Source: Escarpia spicata (taxonomy: Eukaryota; Annelida; Polychaeta; Sabellida; Siboglinidae). Taken from it: DNA of 64,000 nt. Position 1 is the first letter of the stretch, and every line of letters starts with the position of its first letter. Where the stretch lies: the NCBI GenBank assembly GCA_963995525.1, contig OZ023205.1, positions 54,830,501 to 54,894,500 of the forward strand, read 5' to 3'. Position numbers and translations under genes: made by a program. Positions 53,330-64,000 of the stretch are shown piece by piece. The notes beneath the pieces are model-generated. The model was given only the letters and a program-made list of their open reading frames with translations, made no database searches and had not been told where the DNA came from.

Positions 53330-54928
53330 AAACCAAATCATGTTGTCAACATCCAGCGCTACGGAACTCGTCACTGGCTACAATGCTTCACTAAGAACGT
53401 CATGTATTGCCAAACATGCGCCAGAGTGACGAACTGTCATGCGGGGTAATAAACAAAACCCGTGGTACAACAGCAACATCGATGACGCGAGGAGACAACG
53501 GCGAAAGAACGAGTCGTTGTGGAGACGCACAAAAGCTTGAGATTAATCGACAAATGTACGTTGATGCACGCGATGAGTGCAACAAGCTCATTGCCCTCTC
53601 GAAAACCAATTACTATCGAGATAAACGTCTGAACGCTGACAGCAGAAGCATGTTGAACATCGTGAAATCGCTGAGTGGGAAACCATCACGTTCGTATCCC
53701 GAATATGACTCCGTCGTTGCCTGTTGCGATTCATTTTCGGACTAGTTCAACAACAAGGTAGATTAAATTCGACTCGGCTTACATGCTGCCAGACATCGCA
53801 TCACACCGCCGCGTGAAAACGTCGCTTTGTCACACCAATTGACACATTTACACCTACAACAACACGTGAAATAACGGCTATCATCGCTAGAATGTGTACG
53901 TCTTGCACACATGATCCGCTACCATCCGATCATGTAAAACAGAACACTGACGCACTTGCGATCATTGTTGCCGATATAACAAATGCGTGTTTGGCAGAAG
54001 AAACAATGCCGGATGAACTGAAGCGAGCACTTGTGCATCCACTTCTGAAGAAAGTGATTGAAAAGGTTGTGGGCAACAGATTGAACATTCACCTAGCCAT
54101 ACCTACGGATACATTTCAGTCCGCATACAAGCGAAACCACTCGACCGAGGCAGCCCTACTGTGGGTAATCAACGAGATCAGTACTGCGCTAGACCGTAGA
54201 CAAGGTACGATCGTCGTACTTATCGATCTAAGCGCCGAATTTGACACGGTAGATTACGCAATACTACTGGATCGCCTGCAACGAAGCTACGGCATCACCG
54301 GAGTGGTTCTCCATTCGCTTGAATCTTACCTAAGAATTAACAAGCAGAGTGTCATCATCGACCGCGTGTTATCCAGCGAGACGACTTTGTGAACGGAAGT
54401 GCCGCAAGGGTCAGTGTTGAGACCAATAATACTTTCACTACATGTGCAGCTGATCGGTGATATCAGTCACAAACAAGACTTAAAATATCACCACTACGCC
54501 GAAGATCTACAACTGTTCTGCCACTTCGACCTGGATGCATCTTCTCTGGTGACCGCCGTGCGTCGGATCGCGCGATGTATTGATGACGTGAAGGAGTGGA
54601 TGACTTGGAATTAGCTGCTCATGAATGACACCAAACATAAATTATACCGGTTGTCCTCAAATCAGCATCTGCCATCGTAAGTGGGCTCCTTGTGCGAGTC
54701 GGAACAGATGAAATCAGTGCAACTGATCATGTTAGAAATATCGGCGTCCACCTTGTTAGACACCTGGATATGACTATGCAAGTGTCACGTGCTATCAGCA
54801 CTTGCTCGCTGCACCTGCGCATCATCGGGTTGATTCACAATTACCTCACTCAACCGACAGCGGAACGGTAGTCAATACCATGATTACATCCCGTTTGGAC
54901 GACTGCAACTCTCTAATTCATTGATGTT
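53330..54928 (+). mobile_element. CR1/L2-like LINE, middle part, decayed
   Basis: Post-endonuclease linker (EINRQMYVDARDECNKLIAL, SMLNIVKSLSGKPSRSYPEY), then RT: MPDELKRALVHPLLKK, STEAALLWVINEISTALDRR, GTIVVLIDLSAEFDTVDYAI, VPQGSVLRPIILSLHVQ, HHYAEDLQLFCH (YADD changed to YAED), MTSRLDDCNSL-type text at 54,890. Stops at 53,744 and 54,390 and several shifts. It breaks off where a CA array begins. Confidence 0.85.
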
Positions 54929-54944
54929 TACATTACATCCAAAC

Positions 54945-55475
<531 letters not shown>

Positions 55476-55669
55476 AAACATACACACACACTACAATATC
55501 ATATCTTCATTTTGATCAAACTATTCCACTCAACTATATCGTCTTCATTACTGTCAATGCAAGTGACAGCTTCACTACGCCCAGTGAATGGCACCACGGC
55601 ACGCTTGGGTAGGCGCATGGATCAGTTAACCCATTACTTGCAGCAAGGATACCACCGTATTTAACCCAC

Positions 55670-56063
55670 CATGTCCAGGGGCTCTAAAGGGACCACCAGT
55701 TCATGACCGCCCCACGAACTAACAGCACAATTCTAAAATAATAAGTGTTGTGTGTTATTACTTAGGAGAGTATGCCAACATAAAAGCAAAACAAATATAG
55801 TGATTTTTGTCAAAATTGATATTACACCAGTGATGTCATTATCGTGAATTTTCATTCTTCCAAAACGCTATGACTACACAATGATCGTATGTTATAATTT
55901 CCTTCATACCAACTCCTTGAAAACAAATTGTAATACTCTTTTGGAGATAACATATGCATAAACTCTGTCACTCTGTCACGAATTTTCAAAAGACTGGCGT
56001 TAGATTTTACCGTGGGAAAATTCAACTATATTTTACTGGTCCCTTTAGAGCCACCGTGACATG
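55670..56063. mobile_element. MITE of about 394 bp
   Basis: Left terminus CATGTCCAGGGGCTCTAAAG and inverted right terminus CATGTCACGGTGGCTCTAAA continue as GGGACCA on both sides. No coding capacity; the superfamily is open because a clear target duplication is not visible. Confidence 0.75.
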
Positions 56064-56379
56064 ACAGGGTACGTGTAAATATTACATAGAAGTGATAGCC
56101 TAGTTTAAAGTATAATATAGTTTTATTGAAAGTGTGTAACTATTCATTTATTTACACTCCTTGGATAAGATAATTTTTTATGCAGGGGTTGTTTGATTTC
56201 CAGGGGTGGGGTGCGCTAATTTGACGCGATGCTTCTAAATAATATAATCTAATTTGTTTTGCATGCAAATATTGATGAGCCTGGACTAGGGCCTTCTTAC
56301 TAGCAAGAACTGAACATAACGCTTCAAAATGGTGGTTGTTGTATCATGTGTAACAGGAGGTATCAGGTGTAACAGGTGT

Positions 56380-57425
56380 GACAGGTGTAACAGGTGTAAC
56401 AGGTGTAACATGTGTGACACGTGTGACACGTGTGACACGTGTGACACGTGTGACACTTGTGACACGTGTGACACATTGCCATGTTCATGTGTGGCATGAG
56501 TAACATATGTGACAGGCGTGACATGTTTGACATGTGTGACACGTGTGACACATCGACATGTACATGTGTGGCATGAGTAACATATGTGACAGGTGACATG
56601 TGTGACGTGTGGAACATGTGTGACACGTGTGACACATTGCCATGTACATGTGTGGCATGAGTAACATATGTGACAGGTGTGACATGTGTGACACGTGGGA
56701 CATGTGTGACACGTGTGACACATTGCCATGTACATGTGTGGCATGAATAACATATGTGACAGGTGTGACATGTGTGACGCGTGGGACATGTGTGACACCT
56801 TGTGACACATTGCCATGTACATGTGTGGCATGAGTAACATATGTGACAGGTGTGACATGTGTGGCACGTAGGACATGTGTGACATGTGTGACACGCGTGA
56901 CACATGACCATGTACATGTGTGGCATGAGTAACATATGTGACAGGTGTGACATGTGTGGCACGTAGGACATGTGTGACATGTGTGACACGCGTGACACAT
57001 GACCATGTACATGTGTGGCATGAGTAACATATGTGACAGGTGTGACAGATGTGACACGTGGGACATGTGTGACACGCGTGACACATGACCATGTACATGT
57101 GTGGCATGAGTAACATATGTGACAGGTGTGACATGTGTGGCACGTAGGACATGTGTGACATGTGTGACACGCGTGACACATGACCATGTACATGTGTGGC
57201 ATGAGTAACATATGTGACAGGTGTGACAGATGTGACACGTGGGACATGTGTGACACGCGTGACACATGACCATGTACATGTGTGGCATGAGTAACATATG
57301 TGACAGGTGTGACATGTGTGACACGTGGGACATGTGTGACACGCGTGACACATTGCCATGTACATGTGTGGCATGAGTAACATATGTGACAGGTGTAACA
57401 GGCGTAACATGTGTAACAAGTGAGA
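56380..57425. repeat. Minisatellite, 11 units of 77-95 bp with a 9-bp subrepeat
   Basis: CATGTACATGTGTGGCATGA recurs at 56,557, 56,641, 56,727, 56,814, 56,909, 57,004, 57,090, 57,185, 57,271 and 57,357, with a variant at 56,480. Spacing is mostly 86 or 95, differing by one 9-base TGTGACAYG subunit. All three minus-strand frames stay open for 338-406 codons; these are artefacts. Confidence 0.97.
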
Positions 57426-57429
57426 CATA

Positions 57430-57960
57430 TAGGGGAAGGTTCGGTAATATGAGCCACCAGAAAATGTGGGCCACTTGTATAACGCAGAAATGGTACACCA
57501 AATGTTTCCATCAAGCCATCAAAATTTGCAATGGTAAGACGACACACTTTATAAATAATTACGTGAATAACAGTTAACAACATTTCTTACGATTTCCGCA
57601 TGTTGAATGAATGCATAGAGATCATGCAAGTGCAATCTACATCAACACGAAGCATGTTTTTTGATGAGTTTATTATAGCGTCAGTCTGTGTCACGGGCGA
57701 TAATGGAAGCATACAGAATGAATTTCCCGGCTGTAGGAAAAAGGGAACTAGACTACCTTCTGGGCAATGTGAGCCACACGCAGTTCATTTAATATATGCA
57801 TATTAAAGAATTACCATCGGTGGTTCATATACAAGAATAATATTGGTGTATTGTTTTAACGGATTTTTTTAAAACAATATATGTTATATTTTAATGTAAT
57901 GAAGATTTATCTCATTCTCATACAATTTGGCGGTGATAATCTATGTGTATACAATGCATG
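57430..57960. other. Possible 5' part of a pogo-like element
   Basis: GGGAAGGTTCGGTAATATGA at 57,433 and two GTGGGCCAC/GTGAGCCAC words look like transposon terminal text, but no matching inverted end was found right of the transposase remnant. Confidence 0.3.
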
Positions 57961-57963
57961 TGA

Positions 57964-58785
57964 GTGAGACAATGGCATAGATTGCATAGTTGGGAAGTTG
58001 TTGCTGGTCGGTCGAGAAAGCAAGAGACAACAACGTTACGTTGTACCCACAAACTCCAGCCTCTCGATGTAATCGTCTTCAAAGGCCTCAGTAACTACTA
58101 CAACCTTGAAGTGCAGACTTGGCTTTGTAATCACCCTGGTCGATTTGTATCGGAGTGGAATGTGACTGAGCATTTCGGAGTTGCCTACGGCAAAGCCGAA
58201 ATAATGCAGTTAGTGGAATCAGGCGGAGTGGAATACATACATTCAATCGAAACAACCACAGATGAGGATTTTATGGCAACAGATGTGACAGAAAATGACC
58301 CCACGTTGACCGGCGTCAGTGCAACAATAGCCACCAATCCCGACGCCACCCAGGCAGCCACCTCCGGTGCCGTCCAGTCAAGTGTCATCTCCAGTGCCGT
58401 CCAGTCGAGTGTCACCTCCAGTGCCGTCCAATCAAGTGCCACCCCCAGTGGCATCCAGTCGAGTGTCACCTCCAGTACCTTCCAGTCGAGTGCCACCTCC
58501 AGTGCCGTCCAGTCGAATGTTACCTCCAGTGCCGTCCAGTCGAGTGCACCCCAGTGCCGTCCAGTCGAAAGTTACCTCCAGTGGCATCCAGTCGAACGTC
58601 ACCACCAGTGCCGTCAAGTCGAGTGTCACCTCCAGTGCCGTCCAGTCGAATGTTACCTCCAGTGCCGTCCAGTCGAGTGCACCCCAGTGCCGTCCAGTCG
58701 CGTGCCACCTCCAGTGGCATCCAGGCGAATGTCACCTCCAGTGCGTCCAGTCGAGTGTCACCTGTTCAGTAAGTTTTGGGCATGA
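57964..58785 (+). pseudogene. pogo/Tigger-like transposase C-terminus fused to a 9-residue repeat tail
   Basis: A single open frame of 273 codons. Residues about 28-75 read CTHKLQPLDVIVFKGLSNYY, NLEVQTWLCNHPGR and FGVAYGKAEIMQ, the THKLQPLDV...PL..YY...V..W..NHPGR end of pogo-like DDE nucleases, past the second Asp. TDEDFMATDVTENDP follows. From residue about 130 the frame enters a 27-base tandem repeat encoding SSVTSSAVQ-type units. Upstream catalytic residues are absent, so no activity is expected. It may be a relic or a domesticated tail. Confidence 0.6.
58365..58765 (+). repeat. 27-bp minisatellite (about 15 units)
   Basis: TCGAGTGTCACCTCCAGTGC plus CGTCCAG, with GTGGCATCCAG variants and a shortened ACCCCAGTGC unit occurring twice (58,547 and 58,680). 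Because the unit is 9 codons, several frames on both strands stay open. Confidence 0.95.
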
Positions 58786-58809
58786 ATGGGTTAAATCCTA
58801 CCAGTAGGC

Positions 58810-59220
58810 TAGACGCTCTAAATTTGTCGACAAATCGGTCGTGCATATATATCGTTAATAAACATCACACATAATTATGAGTTATGTACATACTAGATTA
58901 CATATGTCAATAAACAGTCAGTGCATTAAAGTTCTTATTCTTCGTCTATCCGATAACCACCTTCATTTGGTTGAAGATTATCAGGATACTGCGATACATA
59001 ACATATGTTCTTGCTTGGTTTGTGGTTTTGACTAATGTTGGCACGATTGTTACTGTATGTCATATTTTGTGCAATACTTATATAACGTAGCGCTTACTGG
59101 ATATAATAGGCCACTACCGCATTATAATATATACACTAGAATTGAACTCGGCTAATCGTCGACCATTCAAATCAACTACTTTAGTGTAAATCCCTAAACG
59201 TCGCAATAAGATCTTCTCTT
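58810..59220. other. Intergenic, no gene recognised
   Basis: AT-rich unique-looking DNA. Confidence 0.4.
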
Positions 59221-59224
59221 CTTC

Positions 59225-59446
59225 ATATTCTCTTCGTGCCATGTGGCACATACGGCTCGCTCAAGATCTCGCCAGACCCCTCTGTCTTGGGATCACTTGC
59301 TACTGTGTCCCACGTCAGCGTTCAGTTCTTATTTTATTGTTCGACGCCAATTTGTTTCAGGTCTGCCTCTTTTTTATTTCATTCTGTTAAGGTCAGTGTT
59401 GTATTTGCTGGCACGTCGCTGCTCATCCTGTATACATGGACATGTT
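59225..59446 (-). mobile_element. LINE ORF2 extreme C-terminus
   Basis: Minus frame: RGRPETNWRRTIK, then a stop, then DRGVWRDLERAVCATWHEE, the GRPK.TWRRT.E.E......W......A.DR..W...V.ALCAT.HEED ending of RTE/CR1-like polyproteins. Confidence 0.75.
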
Positions 59447-59447
59447 A

Positions 59448-59973
59448 TATATTCGAGATGGGACTAGCCCAGTGTAAATATCTATTTTCTTATTGAACGT
59501 ATCTATTATTTGCTGTGTTATGATTGGTAGTTATCTGTGTTTTGAAGTGAGGTATTATTACCCTTGAAGTATGTGTGTTGTAACAGATTACTGTAATGAG
59601 AGTCCGCGAGGACTAGCTATATACTTTATATTATGGTAGTTTCTCTTAGATAACACTTGGCGCCTAGTGTTTGGTCGTGTAGCGGTATAATCCACCTTAG
59701 AAAGGAAGTGGAATTTGATAATTAAAAGATTCAGTGTTATTGTTTATTATGTTCTATTAAGATTTGGTTACGGGATTTAATTATTCTTTTCATTTTTGCT
59801 AATCGAGATATTTACCAAAAGGAAGATATCTTGTAATAAAGTTTATTAAATTTTCCTCGTTCTTTGTTGCTTGTTCACGATAACCGTTCTTTCTCATATG
59901 CATTGACCTTGATATATAAGAACCCTACTAGACTGAGCCATCTAGTGTACGCAGACCTCGCTAATCCGTGACA
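59448..59973 (-). mobile_element. LTR family L, copy 3 (5' third, inverted)
   Basis: The reverse complement begins TGTCACGGATTAGCGAGG at 59,973 and follows copy 2 closely to about its base 950, where it stops at CCCATCTCGAATATA. It has only GTGTGTTGT where copy 2 has about 190 CA units. Confidence 0.85.
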
Positions 59974-60815
59974 ATGGAGTAGCAACAGCCATGCGTCCCC
60001 GCACCACCATCAGGTGCCTGTTGATACACCCTAATAGTGAGGGACGTTAAAGTAATACATTTTCACATCTGGACAAAAGCATGAAATTTGGTACAGAAAA
60101 CCTTGATACCATACTATTTCAGAATGTTGATGGAAGCAAACTGAAATTTTGATGCTTCTGCCATTTTGTGCAAAATTCAAAATGGCCGCAACCCGAAATC
60201 GAAAATTGCCAGATCTCTGGAACCTGTGCTCCGATTTAGATGATCTTAGTGTCGTTTCTTGGGTTTTTGGGAGTGCTGAAGTGATTGGCGAAGTTTTTGA
60301 ATCGATTTAGAGTAAAGGTCACATGCTATGGGTCAATGTGAAGGTCAAATTTCCGCTAAAGCATTACTTTCTTAATATTTTCTCTCATTTATCCCTGGTA
60401 TCCTCCAGTACGATTATTATTATCTTGATGTCTTTCATGTATCCTTAGTCTATCGATGAAATCGTTCCATCTATATTGGGGTCAAGGTCCCATGTTCGGG
60501 ATCAAGGTCAGTATGGTTTCATAACTTTGCAGTTTATCACAGCTACGTGTACGTGGCATTGGGTCTTTCACGCAATATGATATAGGCAGTGGATATCACA
60601 GTTGTGGAAAATATGAAGTTTAAATATAAATATATTGTAGTGGAAAATAAAGTTTATTTCAAATCAGTGAAAGGAATACCCTTAAGACCATGACATAGGA
60701 CTTGGGCATGACCAGTTACACATTTACGTACTATTTATAAGCAATCGACTTGCAGGATCGTATCAAAGTCCTTCTCGCCAGCAAGACGTTTTGCATAAAT
60801 GAAATGTCTTATTAT

Positions 60816-61922
60816 TTACAGTCCATCGTTGTTGATGCATCCACCTTCACAGTGACAAAGAATAGCACATTTAATATCTGCCCTGGCACATTTGCAGTTT
60901 CCTCTGCAGGCTTTTCCACACCTACAGTGGTGAAGGAGGGCACACGCTTTGCTTGCGTCGGCTTGCACTGTCCAGAATGGTGCCCAGACTTTCGTTTTCA
61001 CGTCTTGCACCCAACACCACGCTGAAGCATCTGGAACATCTTGGTGTCGTTGCCTTGCTTGTCTCCAGATGTAACCCGCCTGGTGCAGAGCTCATCTTGA
61101 ATGCTGGAGCAGGGCTTCCTGTGTGGGGGATGTGGCCGAGCGTCCGAGTACCATAAGTGAAAAGATGACATCTTGCATTATTCACCCATGAGCACCCATT
61201 GCTCTTGCTGTACATGACAACAGTCCAGCATTCAAGGAGTGCCATATGGATGGAGTCGAGTGTCAGGAGTCTACGGTCGTTGGAAAGAGCAAGTAGTCTT
61301 TCAGTAAGGTCTGGGTATGCCTGCCATGCTGCCCAGACAGTTTTCTTACCGATGCCAAGGAAAGACGACATCGTATCACACCCGGTGAAGGAATGGAACA
61401 GTGGAAGCCTGAGCGACTTCTCAGGAACAAATTTTTCGGTGATTGCATAAACGGGGATGTGCTGAAAGGCTTTTCTAGTTCCAAAGCCTACCCACAACTC
61501 CATCAAACCAAGGCTGCCAAAGTGGCCAACAGCATCGCTGTCGACTGTGCGGATGAAAGCCTTTGAATTACGTTGTTGTGCGGCGTGAGTGAGATGCAGA
61601 AATATCCTGCTATCGGCCTCCAGGTGATTGCATGGCATGATCGTGTCCTAGTCAGCTGCCATTGGCTGTGAGAGGTATTCACCAGGCCGAGATCGTCATA
61701 CGTGGAGCAAACCATAACATTGATGAGCTGAGACGATGTCTCATTAACAGCTTTTGAAAGGAACCTAAACAGCTGGACCTTGTTTTCTGAATTTGCCAGG
61801 AACTTGTTCCAGTCACGAGGGACAAGTGCACAGCCTTCGACGATGGTTGTCACGCCAGGGGCACCCGGTTTAGCTTGAGCCTGGGCTTTCATCTGCACAG
61901 TCGACAGCGATATTGTCATCAT
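60816..61922 (-). pseudogene. Transposon-linked protein with CXC (tesmin/TSO1-like) end, decayed
   Basis: Minus strand, three frames in order: VPRDWNKFLANSENKVQLFR (61,820); CNHLEADSRIFLHLTHAAQQ, FIRTVDSDAVGHF, LMELWVGFGTRKAFQHIPVY, LFHSFTGCDTMSSFLGIGKK (61,640-61,320); and, in another frame, CRCGKACRGNCKCARADIKC plus AILCHCEGGC (60,930-60,835), a nine-cysteine CXC motif. The EADTRI...TVDTDVV...FTGCDTVS.F.G.GKKTAW plus CXC arrangement is a widespread uncharacterised protein family of marine invertebrates. The Asp-rich strand is damaged here (DSDAVGHF). Two frameshifts make it a pseudogene; function unknown. Confidence 0.7.
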
Positions 61923-62195
61923 TGCTGTTGACCACTTTGGCAGCCTTGTTTTGATGGAGTTGTGGATATGCTTTGGAACTGGAAAAACCTTTTAGCACAT
62001 CTCCGTTCATGCAATCACCCAAAGACTTGGTTCTGAGAAGTCGCTCACGCTTCCACTGTTCCATTCCTTCACCGGGTGTGATATGACGTCATCTTTCCTT
62101 GGCGTCGGTAAGAAAATTGCCTGGGCAGCATGGCAGGCATACCCAGACCTTACTGAAACACTACTTCCTCTTTTCGACAACCATAGACTATGGTG
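61886..62195 (+). pseudogene. Inverted partial copy of the same protein
   Basis: Plus frame: DSDIVIIAVDHFGSL, LMELWICFGTGKTF, stop, HAITQRLGSEKSLTLPLFHS, FTGCDMTSSFLGVGKKIAWA. It keeps the DSDIVIIAV strand that the minus copy has lost, so it is closer to the ancestor in that block. The CXC end is deleted. Confidence 0.75.
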
Positions 62196-63089
62196 ATGCC
62201 TAAGCCCTATGTCATGGTCTTAAGGGTATTCCTTACACTGATTTGAAATAAACTTTATGTTTTCTACTACAATATATTTATATTTAAACTTTATATTTTC
62301 CTCAGCCAATATCATGCTGTGATATACACAGCCTATGCTATATTCCGTGAAAGACCCAATGCCACATACACGTAGCTTTGCTAAACAGCAAAGTTATGAA
62401 ACCATACTGACCTTGATCCCGAACATGGGACCTTGACCCCAATATACATGGAACAATCTCATCGATGAACTAAGGATACATGAAGACCCCATGAATTACA
62501 TCAATATAATAATAATCGTACTGGAGGATACCAAAGATAAATAAGAGACAATATTAAGAAAGTAGAGCTTTAGCGGAAATTTGACCTTCACATTGACACA
62601 TAGCATGTGACATGGACCGTAAATCGATTCAAAAACTTCACCAATCACTTCAGCACTCCCCCAAACCCTAGACACGACACTAAGATCACTCAAATCGGAA
62701 CACAGGTTCCAGAGATCTGGCAATTTTCGATTTCGGGTTGCGGCCATTTTGAATTTTGTCCAAAATGGCAGAAGCACCAAAATTTCAGGTTGCTTCCATC
62801 AAAATTCTGAAATAGTATGGTATCAAGGTCATATGTGTCAAATTTCATGCTTTTGTGAAAATGTATTACTTTAACGTCCCTCACTAACACGACCGCCATG
62901 CCAGTGGATACAAGGGGGTCATTGCACCTTGATATTGACCCTCAAAATGTGTGACCATAACTCCCAATTGAAAACAAATCTTTATCAGTCCGCCCAGGGT
63001 GTATGCAAACCCCACAATGGACACCAATTACCTATGAACTGGTAGTGAGGACACACTGGGTGTTTACACGTGTTTTGGTGACTATTTGA

Positions 63090-63480
63090 CCCTGTCGTTG
63101 ACCTCTAGCATGTGACCTTGACCCTAAATCGATTCAGAAACTTCACCAGTCACTTCAGTACCCCTAAAATCCCTAGAAACGACACTAAGATCATCCAAAT
63201 TAGAGCACAGGTTCCAGAGATCTGGCAATTTTCGATTGCGGCCATTTTGGATTTTGCACAAAATGGCAGAAGCATCAAAATCTCAGGTTGCTTCCATCAC
63301 AATTCTGAAATTGTATGGTATCAAGGTCACCTGTGCTAAATTTCATGCTTTTGTCCAGATGTGAACATTGACGGCCTTTCCTGACATTAACGTCCCTCGC
63401 TACTAGCAGTTGTTGTAACGTCCCTCACTACTAGCAGTTGTTGTAACATCCCTCACTACTAGCAGTTGTTGTAACGTCAC
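63090..63480 (+). mobile_element. Third arm copy plus 29-bp tandem of the terminus
   Basis: 63,110-63,360 repeats the right arm of the palindromic element (62,600-62,860) in the same orientation. At 63,388-63,478 the terminal word TAACGTCCCTCACTACTAG is repeated three times in 29-base units with GCAGTTGTTG. Confidence 0.8.
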
Positions 63481-63629
63481 AGCAGGTAGCACCGCTACGA
63501 TGTAGCATGGCGCGTATCTATGCAGTATCAGGCCGTATCTAGAATTGCAATAGCGGGGAATTTAATATATTTTATATCACCATAAACGTACTAATCTTAC
63601 CTACAAATATATATACAGATATATATATA

Positions 63630-63806
63630 TATATAATGTGTGTGTGAGTTTGTGCGTGTGTGTGTTTGTAAGCGTGTGCTTGTTTGTGTGTATGTATGTA
63701 TGTATGTATGTATGTATGTATGTATGTATGTATGCATGCATGCATGTGTGTGTGTATGTATGTATGTATGTATGTATGTATGCATGCATGCATGTATGTG
63801 TATGTA

Positions 63807-63879
<73 letters not shown>

Positions 63880-63945
63880 GTATGTATGTATGTATGTATG
63901 TATGCATGTATGCATGCATGCATGCATGTATGCATTATGCATGCT
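63630..63945. repeat. (GTAT)n / (GTGTAT)n / (GCAT)n microsatellite
   Basis: TATG 4-mers at 63,690-63,735 and 63,755-63,785, GTGTAT 6-mers at 63,800-63,878, TGCATGCA blocks between and after. All ORFs here are artefacts. Confidence 0.97.
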
Positions 63946-64000
63946 TGCATCAACGTAGGTACCTACGTACGTAGGTCAGTAACAATAACGGTGTCCAGCT

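Larger units (their letters stand above)
60035..62886. mobile_element. Palindromic 2.85-kb element with CXC-protein relic
   Basis: Outer arms 60,035-60,712 and 62,193-62,886 are inverted copies (ends TAGTGAGGGACGTTAAAGTA and its complement). Inside them 61,288-61,563 and 61,886-62,172 are a second inverted pair, coding DNA of the same gene. The left half keeps 570 bases (60,713-61,287) lost from the right. Arms contain GGTCAAGGTC/TGACCTTGA words and AAAATGGC..GCGGCCATTTT self-complementary blocks. Confidence 0.8.

Noticed and set aside
56286..57583. Minus-strand ORFs of 338-406 codons rich in Cys, His, Thr and Val
   Set aside because: They overlap in all three frames of a minisatellite whose unit has no stops; unit length is not a multiple of three, so no frame is conserved.
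63630..63945. Telomere-like or centromeric array
   Set aside because: GTAT/GTGTAT units do not match TTAGGG-type repeats and the array is short.

Overview
The window is animal nuclear DNA: long introns with GT..AG borders, several non-LTR retrotransposon clades, a Tc1-type transposon, a tRNA-derived SINE, foldback elements and very long CA, AT and CAG microsatellites. The one confident host gene family (CARD, coiled coil, guanylate-kinase-like tail) is metazoan. The repeat mix suggests an invertebrate (invertebrate deuterostome or lophotrochozoan); the phylum cannot be fixed from sequence alone.

The main content is a tandem pair of paralogous genes on the + strand, never found as long ORFs because they are cut into exons of 25-217 coding bases. 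Copy B (36,530-49,388) is complete: 19 exons, all phases compatible, 611 predicted residues with an N-terminal CARD (about 18-110), a coiled coil (about 135-364), a short proline-rich linker and a C-terminal GUK-like domain (about 437-611). Copy A (445-14,321) lacks its CARD exons, which must lie left of the window, but carries 12 homologous exons with the same phases and ends in its own stop. The order matches CARMA/CARD9-11-14 adaptors, which in vertebrates relay receptor signals through BCL10 and MALT1 to NF-kB. The PDZ and SH3 domains of vertebrate CARMA proteins are not present between coil and GUK.

The 22 kb between the genes and the 14 kb after copy B are mostly mobile elements and satellites. 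Left to right: a triplet-repeat block (15.0 kb), an LTR copy with a LINE fragment inside (17.1-18.7), a CR1-type LINE (20.0-22.3, minus), a Tc1 element with both inverted termini (22.5-23.9), a possible two-exon minus-strand gene (25.4-26.0), CTGT/CCGC and CAG satellites (26.1-27.2), a solo LTR with a 5-base target duplication carrying an enormous CA run (28.5-30.4), and a 4.5-kb long-inverted-repeat element with two further transposons nested in it (31.5-36.0). After copy B come LINE and SINE copies that share a 3' tail (50.9-52.1), another LINE (53.3-54.9), a CA array, a small MITE, a large minisatellite, a pogo-like transposase remnant with a 9-residue repeat tail, a third LTR fragment, and a palindromic element (60.0-62.9) containing a CXC (tesmin/TSO1-like) protein relic.

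No prokaryotic, viral or CRISPR features are seen. No functional tRNA or rRNA gene is supported. Promoters and polyadenylation sites of the two adaptor genes could not be placed.
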